64,000 nucleotides of DNA from Alteriqipengyuania abyssalis. Lineage in GTDB: Bacteria; Pseudomonadota; Alphaproteobacteria; Sphingomonadales; Sphingomonadaceae. The position numbers and the translations under genes were made by a program. Positions 26,673-35,758 of the stretch are shown here, one piece after another. Within the stretch, counting starts at the first letter, position 1. The number at the start of each line of letters is the position of its first letter. The notes under the pieces are model-generated. The model was given only the letters and a program-made list of their open reading frames with translations. It did not search any database and was not told where the DNA came from. The stretch lies in assembly GCF_019857185.1 (NCBI RefSeq), contig NZ_JAHWXP010000003.1, positions 124,001-188,000 of the forward strand, given 5' to 3'.

Positions 26673-27583
26673 AGGTTGATCACCGAGTATACCTCGTCCG
26701 GCTGGATGCTGAGGCCGAAAAGCATCCTGAGCGCGACCAGCAGCACGATCGTCGCCAGCGCAAGACGCAGCCAGTCGGGCTTCAGCTTCAGCGCGATCCG
26801 CGTACCGAACTGCGCGCCAAGCACCGAGCCGACCAGCAGCAGCGCTGCCAGTACGAGGTCGACCGCCTTGGTCGTCAGCGCATGAGTCATGGTCGATGCC
26901 ATGGTCACGAACAGGATGTTGAACAGCGAGGTGCCAACCACGACCTTCCCGCTCATCCCGAGGATATAGAGCATCGCGGGCACCAGCATGAAGCCGCCGC
27001 CCACGCCCATCAGCATGGTCAGGATGCCCACGCCGGTGCCCAGGATCAGCGGCGCGAGCGGGGAAATGTACAGGCCCGAGCGATAGAAGCGCCAGCGATA
27101 GGGCAGCGCGGCGACCAGTGGATGATGGCGACGCTTGGCCGCGCGCTTGAGGCCCTTGGACTGGCGGATGTTCAGCGCAGCCAGCGCCTCGCGCATCATC
27201 AGCGCACCGATCGAGCCGAGCATGAAGACGTAGAGAATGTTGATGACCACGTCGATCTGGCCGATCGACTGGAAGAAGCTGAACAGGGCGGCACCGATCA
27301 GCGCGCCGACAATACCGCCGACCACCAGCACGCCGCCCATGCGGTAGTCCACTCCGCCCCGGCGGTTGTGCGCGAGCACCCCGGAAACGCTGGCCCCAGT
27401 TACCTGGGTTGCGGCGGATGCGGCGGCGACGGTGGGCGGTATGCCGTAGAAAATCAGCAGCGGCGTGGTGAGGAACCCGCCGCCGACCCCGAACAGGCCC
27501 GACAGGATCCCCGTCAGCGCGCCGAGCGCGACGATGACCAGCCCGTTGACCGAGAGATTCGCGATGGGAAGATAGACATCCAT
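26669..27583 (-). CDS. TauE/SafE-family anion (sulfite/sulfonate) exporter
   Basis: A 304-aa inner-membrane protein with about eight transmembrane helices in two repeats. Family features: GILSGLFGVGGGFLTTPLLIFYGIPPTVAAASAATQV in the first half and GILTMLMGVGGGFMLVPAMLYILGMSG in the second, two GVGGGF repeats typical of the TSUP family. Transports sulfite, sulfoacetate or other sulfur anions; substrate unknown here. Stop overlaps the TIGR02186 start. Confidence 0.9.
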   Translation of the reverse strand: MDVYLPIANLSVNGLVIVALGALTGILSGLFGVGGGFLTTPLLIFYGIPPTVAAASAATQVTGASVSGVLAHNRRGGVDYRMGGVLVVGGIVGALIGAALFSFFQSIGQIDVVINILYVFMLGSIGALMMREALAALNIRQSKGLKRAAKRRHHPLVAALPYRWRFYRSGLYISPLAPLILGTGVGILTMLMGVGGGFMLVPAMLYILGMSGKVVVGTSLFNILFVTMASTMTHALTTKAVDLVLAALLLVGSVLGAQFGTRIALKLKPDWLRLALATIVLLVALRMLFGLSIQPDEVYSVINL

Positions 27584-27647
27584 TTTCGGGGTCGAGCCGT
27601 AGTCCTTTCGCCCCTGCGAATAAAGCGTTCCTCGGCTTAATTCGGCA

Positions 27648-28817
27648 CTAAAAGGATGCCGCCAGCGTCACCGCCAGTCCATCGCCCGGCACCGCGTCGC
27701 CCGCGACCCTCAACCGGTAGTCGACCGAGCCGCGCAGGGTCGTCCTCCCCGTGGTCAGGGTTGCGCTCGCCGTCGGGCCGAGATCGAGCCGGGTGGCACC
27801 GCGCTGCGCCCCGCCCCATGCGCCGCCGCCGATCGCCACCTGCCCCCTCTCGCTCCGAATCACGGGGGCTTCCACGATCGCCTTGCCGTCGACGAAGCCG
27901 GTGGCGTAGTCGCCGCCGACATAGCCCGCCTGAAGATATCCTTCTGCCTCGATCATCGGGCCGACCTTACGGCGCGGCAGTCCGGTGACGACAAAGGCGG
28001 CAGGGCGCACCTCGGTGCCGCCGGGGCGATCGGTCACGCGCAGTTCGCCATGCAGGCGCAGCGGGAAGCTGCGTGCCAGGCCTATGCTGGCACCAGCTGC
28101 CGCCTCGCTCTCGCCGCGGGGCACCAGCGCCTTGCTCGCGCGGGCATAGGCTTGGGGCTGCAGCGCAGAGCTCGGGGCAAGAGAGTAGCGCACCACCGCG
28201 CCGATCTGGTTGCTGCCGTAGCTTGCCGGATCGACACTCGCCAGCAGGGGGCCGGAGCCACCCTGGCGGACCAGAAGCCACGCATCGGCAGCCCAGCGGT
28301 CTGCCCGCGAAGGCCCTGATCGAGGCTGCGATAACGGAGAAACGATGTCCCAGCGCTGGGCGTCTCGGTCCTCCGGCGCGGCCCCGGGCAGGCGATCATA
28401 GGTCGGCGCGAAGGCGAAGGCGGCGGCGTAGAGCAACTGGTGACTGGCAGAGAGGTTCGATCGCGCGAGTTGCCCTGCGGCGCGATCCGGCAGCACAGCG
28501 CGCGATCCACCGATCACGCCGTCCCGCCCTGCTACCCCGGGAAGGACCGCGCCCCGCTGCACTGCGACCAGATCCTTGTGCAATTGCTGCAAGGCATCGG
28601 CCTCGACACCACCGAAGCTGCCCGACCGCCCGCTATCCGCAATCGGGAAGCGGCGCGTCTTCACGCCCGCATCCGTCTGGACATTGGCGAACAACCCGCC
28701 GGGCGGTGGCAAAGCGAAGGGCAGCTCCCAGAATGAGGCGCGAACGCCGATCCACGCCGCGAGGATGGCGAACATCGCCATCAGCGGGCGCCCTCCCCTG
28801 CGGCCCGACCCGATCAT
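27648..28817 (-). CDS. NfrA C-terminal-domain-like outer-membrane protein
   Basis: A 389-aa protein with an N-terminal signal or anchor sequence (about residues 12-30) and a C-terminal half of alternating beta strands ending in Phe (LAVTLAASF), as in outer-membrane barrels. The GGGAWGGAQRGATRLDLGP segment resembles the C-terminal domain of bacteriophage N4 adsorption protein A. Residues 60-150 are less recognisable. It lies directly after an NfrB-like glycosyltransferase gene (ATGA overlap), the same partnership as nfrAB, but it is far shorter than E. coli NfrA (about 990 aa) and lacks obvious TPR repeats. Assignment is from memory of the family and needs a profile search. Confidence 0.6.
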   Translation of the reverse strand: MIGSGRRGGRPLMAMFAILAAWIGVRASFWELPFALPPPGGLFANVQTDAGVKTRRFPIADSGRSGSFGGVEADALQQLHKDLVAVQRGAVLPGVAGRDGVIGGSRAVLPDRAAGQLARSNLSASHQLLYAAAFAFAPTYDRLPGAAPEDRDAQRWDIVSPLSQPRSGPSRADRWAADAWLLVRQGGSGPLLASVDPASYGSNQIGAVVRYSLAPSSALQPQAYARASKALVPRGESEAAAGASIGLARSFPLRLHGELRVTDRPGGTEVRPAAFVVTGLPRRKVGPMIEAEGYLQAGYVGGDYATGFVDGKAIVEAPVIRSERGQVAIGGGAWGGAQRGATRLDLGPTASATLTTGRTTLRGSVDYRLRVAGDAVPGDGLAVTLAASF

Positions 28818-30211
28818 GCCAGCATCTCCTGCGAGACCGCAGGATGTTCGCGATGCTCGGTCTTGTCCCACCGGAGGGTCCCGCCCAGCAGGCTGAACAC
28901 ATATTGAGCGACCGCGCGGCGCGCGGCCATGATGGCGATGATGTTGCTCAAGGGGATGCGAAAAACCGCGCGCACGCCTTCGCTCGGCCCGTACTCGCGC
29001 GCGGTGAACAGCGCGCGGCACGCCGCCCGCCAGCCAAGGCTTGCCGCGTTCGCGATCAGCAGCGCCTTGGTTGCGGGGGTCACAACCGGCGCGCGCGCCA
29101 ACCCCAGCTGGTGGGCGATTGCCAACCCACCAGTCAGGAAGACGAGCAGATAGGCGACGAACAGCACCAGCGCCGAGAGCGGCCCACGACGGTCGCGCAC
29201 ACGCATCCAGCCGTCGAGCGGCCGCCCACTCCAGCCCATCCGATCCCACCCCTGAAGCGCGATGCCGCACACCCAGCGGGTCTTCTGCCGGACTGCGGTC
29301 TCCAGCGTGCGGGGAAAGAAGGCACGCGTGGCGATCAGCCGCCCGTCATCTCCCCGCACCCGAACAAACTTGGTCGCGCCGCCGGCTTCCGCGACCTTGA
29401 GCCCCAATTCGTAATCCTCGGTCAGGCTACTAGCGTCGAACGGTCCGCTGCCACCAGCCTGAAGGTCGAGCAGGGCAAGCCGCTCGCGCGAGACCGCACA
29501 GCCCACGCCTGCCGAGGGAAAGCCTGCGCGCAGCCAGTCGCGCACCACCATCGCCTTGGCATGCGCCTCGGCAAACTCGTCGATGTAGTGGCCCGATACC
29601 CAGCGCGACCGGCGCTGGCGCATCGGCAACACGGGCAATTGCAGCAGTTCGGCTTTTGCCAGCCCCGCATCGAGTAGCGGCAGGGCGGCAGGGTCGACCA
29701 TGTCTTCCGCATCATGGATCACCACCATCCGGAAGCGCAGCCCTTCGCGCCGCTCGTCCCCCTCTATCGCGCGATAGAGCCTGTTCATGCAGTCCGCCTT
29801 GGTCGTCGGGCCGCATGCCGAATGGACCACGATGCGCACCCGAGACTGGCCCCGCGCGGCCCGCGTTGCTGCCGCGATGGTCGCCGGGTCGTTGGCATAG
29901 CAGCCGACGTAAAGGCGCAGCTGAGCCTGCGGCCATGCATCCAGCAGGTGCCGCATCGTCGCGCCGATCACATCGTCCTCGTGCCACGCAGGGATGATCA
30001 CTGCGGCAGGCCCCGCAATCGCGCGCCCTTCGACAGTGGATCGATCGATCCGAGGCGTACGAATACGCCCGCGCGCGCGTCCGACCATGTAGAGCGCGTC
30101 GATCGCGAGCTCGTCGAGCGTGCCGAGAAGAAAGAAAAGGCTCGCGAACAGAAGCAGTTCGTGCTGGAGCAGGACGAGCCAGTCGACTGGCGATAGTTCC
30201 GCCGCTAGCAT
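28814..30211 (-). CDS. NfrB-like membrane glycosyltransferase (GT2)
   Basis: A 465-aa processive-type glycosyltransferase. An N-terminal helix (about residues 13-38) leads to the GT-A domain: AVIIPAWHEDDVIG, the metal-binding acidic motif VVIHDAEDMVDP, the acceptor motif SSLTEDYELGLK and QKTRWVCGIALQGW (a QxxRW-type motif). Three C-terminal helices follow. This matches the GT region of NfrB, without its C-terminal MshE_N-like c-di-GMP-binding domain as far as I can see. The start is ATG 30211 with GGGGGGA upstream; a TTG 60 nt earlier is less likely. Together with the downstream protein it should make and export a surface glycan. Confidence 0.75.
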   Translation of the reverse strand: MLAAELSPVDWLVLLQHELLLFASLFFLLGTLDELAIDALYMVGRARGRIRTPRIDRSTVEGRAIAGPAAVIIPAWHEDDVIGATMRHLLDAWPQAQLRLYVGCYANDPATIAAATRAARGQSRVRIVVHSACGPTTKADCMNRLYRAIEGDERREGLRFRMVVIHDAEDMVDPAALPLLDAGLAKAELLQLPVLPMRQRRSRWVSGHYIDEFAEAHAKAMVVRDWLRAGFPSAGVGCAVSRERLALLDLQAGGSGPFDASSLTEDYELGLKVAEAGGATKFVRVRGDDGRLIATRAFFPRTLETAVRQKTRWVCGIALQGWDRMGWSGRPLDGWMRVRDRRGPLSALVLFVAYLLVFLTGGLAIAHQLGLARAPVVTPATKALLIANAASLGWRAACRALFTAREYGPSEGVRAVFRIPLSNIIAIMAARRAVAQYVFSLLGGTLRWDKTEHREHPAVSQEMLA

Positions 30212-30300
30212 GCTGCCCGGTCCCCCCTTGCCCTCAGGTAGCAACCTATCGAAGCGTTCGGGGCCTTGCAACGCGCGAAAGATTGAGAAAAAGGGGCCCC

Positions 30301-31530
30301 ATGCTCGAACCGATCCGCAAACCGATCCGCCGTGCCATCGCTCCGGTGCGCGCCCTCTTCGTCAGCGATGCCTCGGCGGGCGTGCTGCTAATCCTGGTCG
30401 CTGCGGCCGCGCTAGTAGTGGCGAACTCGCCCCTGGCAGAGGATTACCATAACCTGCTCTACACCTATTGGTGGCCCAAAGAGGTCTTCTACCTCAACGA
30501 CTTGCACCTTTGGATCAATGATGGCCTGATGGTCATCTTCTTCTTCGTCGTCGGGCTTGAGGTTAAGCGAGAGCTCATCGCGGGTGAGCTCTCCAGTGCG
30601 GACAAGCGGACCTTGCCGATCATCTCTGCAGGCGCGGGGATGGCGGTGCCGGCACTTATTTTCGTTACCATCGCGGGCAGCAATCCGGAGCTGATCCGCG
30701 GCTGGGCGATCCCGGCGGCAACCGACATTGCTTTCGCGATGGGTGTTCTCGGCCTGCTCGGCAGCCGCGTCCCCGCCTCGCTGCGCCTGTTCCTGCTAAC
30801 CGTCGCGATCGTCGACGATATCGGCGCGGTGCTGGTCATCGCGGTGTTCTATACCGCCCATCTGGACGTCATGTGGCTGGCGATCTCGTTCGTCGTGTTC
30901 GGCGCGATGGTCGGCATGAACCGCTTCGGAGTGAAGAGCTTCTGGCCCTTCCTGCTCGGTGCGATCGCGCTGTGGCTGGCAGTCCTTTTCTCCGGCGTGC
31001 ATGCGACCATCGCGGGCGTGCTGGCCGCGCTGACCATTCCGATGCGCGATGCCAACGGACATTCGATGCTGGAGAAGGCAGAGCATGCGCTCGCACCGTG
31101 GAGCGCCTATCTCGTGGTGCCCATCTTCGGTTTCGCCAATGCCGGGGTCCACATCCTCGACATGACGGTCGAACAGATTTTCGCCCCCCTCCCGCTTGCG
31201 ATCGCGACCGGCCTGTTCCTCGGCAAGCAGCTGGGCATTTTCACGATCGTGTTCCTGTCGGTGAAGCTGGGCATCGCGAAGAAGCCCGAAAACGCCAACT
31301 GGATGGAAATCTGGGGGGTCACGATCCTGACCGGGATCGGCTTCACCATGTCGCTGTTCATCAGCGGGCTGGCCTTCGGCAACTCGCAGCTGCTGGTCGA
31401 TGAGGCGAAGATCGGCATCCTGCTAGGTTCGATCATCTCGGCCGTCATCGGCTATGTCGCCCTGCGCGTAACCACCCAGCACCCCGAAGAAACGGAGCAT
31501 CTGGAGGAGGCGCGTCAGGCAAAGCCCTGA
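30301..31530 (+). CDS. nhaA: Na+/H+ antiporter NhaA
   Basis: A 409-aa inner-membrane antiporter with about twelve helices. The sodium-binding pair lies in LLTVAIVDDIGAVLVIAVFY (two adjacent Asp residues), preceded by IPAATDIAFAMGVLGLLG, both diagnostic. NhaA exchanges sodium for protons and supports pH and salt tolerance, fitting a marine or brackish relative. The ATG at 30301 is preferred to a TTG six codons earlier; AAGGGG is upstream. Confidence 0.96.
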   Translation: MLEPIRKPIRRAIAPVRALFVSDASAGVLLILVAAAALVVANSPLAEDYHNLLYTYWWPKEVFYLNDLHLWINDGLMVIFFFVVGLEVKRELIAGELSSADKRTLPIISAGAGMAVPALIFVTIAGSNPELIRGWAIPAATDIAFAMGVLGLLGSRVPASLRLFLLTVAIVDDIGAVLVIAVFYTAHLDVMWLAISFVVFGAMVGMNRFGVKSFWPFLLGAIALWLAVLFSGVHATIAGVLAALTIPMRDANGHSMLEKAEHALAPWSAYLVVPIFGFANAGVHILDMTVEQIFAPLPLAIATGLFLGKQLGIFTIVFLSVKLGIAKKPENANWMEIWGVTILTGIGFTMSLFISGLAFGNSQLLVDEAKIGILLGSIISAVIGYVALRVTTQHPEETEHLEEARQAKP

Positions 31531-31634
31531 CGGGCAGCGCTTGCGGTCACACCGGCGAGGGCCTATCTCGCGGCCCATCCGGGCACGGCACAAGGCGCGC
31601 GCTCGCGATCGCGTTCACCATTACCGATAAAGCG

Positions 31635-32432
31635 ATGCTAAACCCCCTTCGTACCCTCTTTCGCAAAGCGCCAGCGGCCCCCAGCGCCTCTACGCCTCCG
31701 GGCGAGCGCTTCTACGCGATCGGCGACATCCACGGGTGCGATCGGCTGTTCGAAGCGCTGATCGAAGCGATCGAGGCGGACGATGCCCAGGCACCCGAGG
31801 CGAAGACCACGGTGGTTCTGCTGGGCGATCTGGTCGACCGGGGGCCCGGCAGCGCGCAGGTGATCGACACCGCTCGTGCCTGGGGCAAGCGGCGCAAGGT
31901 CCGCTATCTGGCCGGCAATCACGAGGAAATGTTTCTCGAAAGCTTCGAGGATCGCGAGGTGCTCAAGCACTTCCTCAAGCATGGCGGGCGCGAGACGATC
32001 CTGAGCTACGGGATCTCCAAAGCCGAGTACAACGATCTGGAAGTGGATCAGCTGCGCAAGCGGCTCCACACGCTCGTGCCGAAGAAACATCGCGATTTTC
32101 TGGCCAGCTTCGAAGAGATCATCGTCGCCGGCGATTACGCCTTCGTCCACGCAGGGGTTAATCCGAAACAGGCGCTGGACGAGCAGAAGCGCAAGGATCT
32201 GCTGTGGATTCGCGAACGCTTTCTCGCGCACGGCGAACCGTTCGAAAAAGTCATCGTCCACGGACATACGATCTTCGAGGATGTCGAACAGCGGCCCAAC
32301 CGCATCGGCATCGACACCGGTGCTTTCCGCTACGGGCGCCTGACCGCGCTTGTGCTCGACGGTGAAACGCGCCGCTATATTCAGGCAGTCGATCGCGACG
32401 GAGATATCGCGATCGAACAATGGGATGATTAA
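31635..32432 (+). CDS. PPP-type serine/threonine metallophosphoesterase
   Basis: A 265-aa cytosolic phosphatase. Metal-binding motifs in order: GDIHGC, GDLVDRG and GNHEE, with later His in FVHAGV and VHGHT. This is the calcineurin-like PPP signature found in bacterial PrpA/lambda-type phosphatases. Substrate (phosphoprotein or nucleotide, Ap4A-like) not determined. It is 3 nt ahead of the sugar dehydrogenase gene and probably co-transcribed with it. Confidence 0.88.
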   Translation: MLNPLRTLFRKAPAAPSASTPPGERFYAIGDIHGCDRLFEALIEAIEADDAQAPEAKTTVVLLGDLVDRGPGSAQVIDTARAWGKRRKVRYLAGNHEEMFLESFEDREVLKHFLKHGGRETILSYGISKAEYNDLEVDQLRKRLHTLVPKKHRDFLASFEEIIVAGDYAFVHAGVNPKQALDEQKRKDLLWIRERFLAHGEPFEKVIVHGHTIFEDVEQRPNRIGIDTGAFRYGRLTALVLDGETRRYIQAVDRDGDIAIEQWDD

Positions 32433-32435
32433 GCC

Positions 32436-33758
32436 ATGAAAATCGCAATGGTTGGCTCGGGCTATGTTGGCCTGGTCTCGGGTGCCTGCTTTGCCGATTT
32501 CGGCCATGACGTGGTCTGCATCGACAAGGACGAGGACAAGATCCAGCGCCTACGCGAGGGCGTCATGCCGATCTACGAGCCGGGCCTGGACGATCTGGTC
32601 GACAAGAATGCGAAGGCGGGCCGCCTGTCCTTCACCACCGATCTGGCCGAGGGCATTGCCGGTGCCGGCGCGATCTTCATCGCGGTCGGCACACCCAGCC
32701 GCCGGGGCGATGGCCATGCAGACCTCTCCTTCGTCTACGCCGTCGCGCGCGAGATCGGCGAATCGCTGACCAACGACGCGGTCGTGGTGACCAAGTCGAC
32801 CGTGCCCGTGGGCACCGGCGACGAGGTCGAGAGGATCCTCTCGCAAAGCCCCGCCGTGACCGAGCGCGGGCTGAAGGTGGCGGTGGTCTCCAACCCCGAA
32901 TTCCTGCGCGAAGGTGCCGCAATCGGCGATTTCAAGCGGCCCGACCGGATCGTGATCGGGGCCGAGGACGATTTCGGGCGCGAGGTGATGCACGAAGTCT
33001 ATCGTCCGCTGTTCCTCAACGAATCGCCGATCCTGTTCGTCGGGCGGCGCACCAGCGAGCTGATCAAGTACGCCGCCAACGCCTTCCTCGCGACCAAGAT
33101 CACCTTCATCAACGAGATCTCCGACCTGTGCGAGAAGGTCGGCGCGAACGTGCAGGACGTTGCCCGCGGAATCGGGATGGACAACCGGATCGGCTCCAAG
33201 TTCCTTCACGCCGGGCCCGGCTATGGGGGCTCGTGCTTCCCCAAGGATACGCTCGCGCTGCTCAAGACCGCCGAGGACTACGAGAGCCCTGTGCGGATCG
33301 TCGAGGCGGTGGTGAAGGTCAACGACACCCGCAAACGCGCGATGGGCCGCAAGGTGATCGACGCACTCGGAGGTCTCGATGCGGCACGAGGCAAGCGGGT
33401 CGCGATGCTGGGCCTGACCTTCAAGCCCAATACCGACGACATGCGCGATTCCCCCGCGATCGGCGTCGCCCAGGCGCTGGTCGATGCCGGGGTTTCCGTC
33501 GCGGCCTACGACCCGGAAGGGATGGAGCAGGCCCGTCCGCTGATGCCCGAGGTCGAGATGAAGGACGATCCCTACGCCGCGATCGAGGGTGCCGATGCGG
33601 TCGTCATCGTGACCGAGTGGAACGTGTTCCGCGCGCTCGACCTCAACCGGGTCAAGCAGCTGGCCAAGGCGCCCATGCTGGTCGACCTGCGCAACATCTA
33701 CAAGCCTTCCGACATGCGCGAGGCGGGGTTCGAGTACACCAGCGTCGGACGCGAATAG
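32436..33758 (+). CDS. UDP-glucose/GDP-mannose family 6-dehydrogenase
   Basis: A 440-aa NAD-dependent enzyme oxidising a nucleotide sugar to the uronic acid, most likely UDP-glucose to UDP-glucuronate. N-terminal Rossmann GSGYVGLVSGACFA, TKSTVPVGTG, the catalytic Cys in GPGYGGSCFPKDTLAL, and GLTFKPNTDDMRDSP. Supplies precursors for acidic polysaccharides or glycosphingolipids. Followed by rnpB on the opposite strand. Confidence 0.94.
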   Translation: MKIAMVGSGYVGLVSGACFADFGHDVVCIDKDEDKIQRLREGVMPIYEPGLDDLVDKNAKAGRLSFTTDLAEGIAGAGAIFIAVGTPSRRGDGHADLSFVYAVAREIGESLTNDAVVVTKSTVPVGTGDEVERILSQSPAVTERGLKVAVVSNPEFLREGAAIGDFKRPDRIVIGAEDDFGREVMHEVYRPLFLNESPILFVGRRTSELIKYAANAFLATKITFINEISDLCEKVGANVQDVARGIGMDNRIGSKFLHAGPGYGGSCFPKDTLALLKTAEDYESPVRIVEAVVKVNDTRKRAMGRKVIDALGGLDAARGKRVAMLGLTFKPNTDDMRDSPAIGVAQALVDAGVSVAAYDPEGMEQARPLMPEVEMKDDPYAAIEGADAVVIVTEWNVFRALDLNRVKQLAKAPMLVDLRNIYKPSDMREAGFEYTSVGRE

Positions 33759-33773
33759 CGCGCCGGAGCAGGC

Positions 33774-34160
<387 letters not shown>

Positions 34161-34205
34161 CCGATATAGCGCTCAAATCGCGAATAGATAGACCACAGCG
34201 CCTGA

Positions 34206-34940
34206 CTAGCGCGCCAGCCCCCGGTCGCGGTCGAGCAGCAGCTGGAACAGGATCGCGCGGATTTCCCCGTCGATCTCGCCATTGATGAGCTCGGGCCGCC
34301 AGCGCCGCTGGAACGCCTCGACCACCTTGCGCCCGTCGCTGATGTCATAGCCGAACCGCTCCAGCGCGAGGTAGAACGCCCCGTCATTGTCGAACGGATC
34401 GCCCAGCTCCAGCTTCGTCGGGCGCGGCAGGCACAGGCCCAGCTTCGCAATCCGCGCCCACGGGAACAGCTCGCCGGGGTCGGTCTTGCGCTGCGGAGCA
34501 ACGTCCGAATGGCCGACCACATTGGCGCGCGGGATGTCGTAACGCTCCACGATCCCCGCCAGCAGGGGCACCAGCGCGGCGATCTGCGCATCGGCGAATT
34601 CGCGGTAGCCATAGGCATGGCCCGGATGGTCGAGCTCGATCCCGACGCTGACCGCGTTCACATCGGTCTCGCCCCGCCAGTATGAGACGCCCGCGTGCCA
34701 CGCGCGCTTATCCTCGGGCACCAGGCGGGTCACCTCACCCGCTTCGCTGATGATGTAATGCGCGGAAACCTTGGCTTCCGGGTCGGTCAGCCGCTCGATC
34801 GCGGCGTCCGCACCTGCCATCTCGGTATAGTGGAGCACGACCATCGAGACGGGCGCCGTACGCTCGTCGTAATTGGGGGACAGCCGCTCTGCGTGGACCA
34901 GTTCGTCCATCCCGCCGCCGTCGTGCTCCGCCCCGCTCAT
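34206..34940 (-). CDS. N-acetylmuramoyl-L-alanine amidase (AmiD/Amidase_2 type)
   Basis: A 244-aa zinc amidase that splits the bond between N-acetylmuramic acid and the stem peptide. Zinc site: VVLHYTEM and VGHSDVAPQRKTDPGELFPW, plus VGIELDHPGH. The C-terminal third (about 185-240) resembles a peptidoglycan-binding helical domain. No signal peptide is visible, so it may act in the cytoplasm on recycled fragments (AmpD-like) rather than on intact wall. It overlaps the chpT stop by four bases (ATGA). Confidence 0.88.
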   Translation of the reverse strand: MSGAEHDGGGMDELVHAERLSPNYDERTAPVSMVVLHYTEMAGADAAIERLTDPEAKVSAHYIISEAGEVTRLVPEDKRAWHAGVSYWRGETDVNAVSVGIELDHPGHAYGYREFADAQIAALVPLLAGIVERYDIPRANVVGHSDVAPQRKTDPGELFPWARIAKLGLCLPRPTKLELGDPFDNDGAFYLALERFGYDISDGRKVVEAFQRRWRPELINGEIDGEIRAILFQLLLDRDRGLAR

Positions 34941-35629
34941 CCCGCATACTCTGGAGGGTTGAGCCCGGTATCGGATCCCATATTGGGCAGCGTCGCGCCC
35001 ATCAGCAGCGTGCCCGCATCCGCATGGGTCTGGATCAGACCGCCCTGCCTGTCCGCCAGTATCGCCAGCAGATGCGCGGGCGCGGTGCGGCCGGTCAGCT
35101 CGGCGGGGTCCATCCGGCCGCCCAGCGCCTCCCCGATCAGCGGATCGAAGGCGATCTTGGCGCCCGCTGCGCGGACAACGATCTCGGTCGCGTCGTCGCG
35201 GACCTCGATCCCCACATCCAGCGTGCCGCCGCGCACCAGCGCATCCAGCCCGATATTAGCAAGGTTGAGCATCACCTTGGCGGCGGATTTCGACACGCTC
35301 GCCGCCTCGATCGCCCAGTTGAGCTCGACCCGCTTGGCATCGGCGGCCAGCGTCTCGATCACCGCCTTGGGTTCATCGATCGACACCCGTTCGCCGAACC
35401 CGCCGGCCGCCCCGAAGGCGAGGCGGAAGAATTTGAGCTTGGCCGCGCTGGTCCGCGCGCTCTGCTCCAGCAGCTCGAAACAGCGCTGGCGCATCTGCGG
35501 GTCTTTCTCGTCCGCGAGCAGCTCCAGCCCGTTGGTCAGCGCGCCTACGGGGCTGAGCATGTCGTGGCACAGGCGCGAACACAGCTGGCTGGCGAGCAGC
35601 AGCGAATCGGTTTCGTCGATACCGCTCAT
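34937..35629 (-). CDS. chpT: Histidine phosphotransferase ChpT
   Basis: A 230-aa dimeric phosphotransferase that passes phosphate from the CckA kinase to CtrA and CpdR in the alphaproteobacterial cell-cycle network. The helix carrying the phosphorylated His is in LASQLCSRLCHDMLSPVGALTNGLELL. The C-terminal part is a degenerate histidine-kinase ATPase-like fold. The ATG at 35629 has GGAGG six nt upstream; the in-frame upstream stretch is the 43-nt leader element. Translationally coupled to the amidase gene. Confidence 0.92.
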   Translation of the reverse strand: MSGIDETDSLLLASQLCSRLCHDMLSPVGALTNGLELLADEKDPQMRQRCFELLEQSARTSAAKLKFFRLAFGAAGGFGERVSIDEPKAVIETLAADAKRVELNWAIEAASVSKSAAKVMLNLANIGLDALVRGGTLDVGIEVRDDATEIVVRAAGAKIAFDPLIGEALGGRMDPAELTGRTAPAHLLAILADRQGGLIQTHADAGTLLMGATLPNMGSDTGLNPPEYAG

Positions 35630-35652
35630 GCGAGGCCTCCCGCATGCATGGC

Positions 35653-35695
35653 CCTGACACACCTGACACACAGTCCAGGGAGAGAAAAACTGCCC
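35653..35695 (-). repeat. 43-nt leader element, copy 2 (upstream of chpT)
   Basis: Inverse copy of the element at 23187-23229, reading GGGCAGTTTTTC-(TCTC)-CCTGGAC followed by TGTGTCAGGTGTGTCAGG on the minus strand; 40 of 43 positions agree. It ends 23 nt before the chpT ATG in the gene's orientation. Confidence 0.75.
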
Positions 35696-35758
35696 GGCTT
35701 CACGGGTGAAAAGGGCGGCGTCGGATCGGTGGGTGCGCGATTGGTCATCGCCGCCTGC

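Noticed and set aside
24108-26885. 925-codon open frame antisense to the HerA and TIGR02186 genes
   Set aside because: Long only because of GC bias. It spans two genes and a gap, has Arg/His/Gln-rich composition typical of shadows, and no domain.
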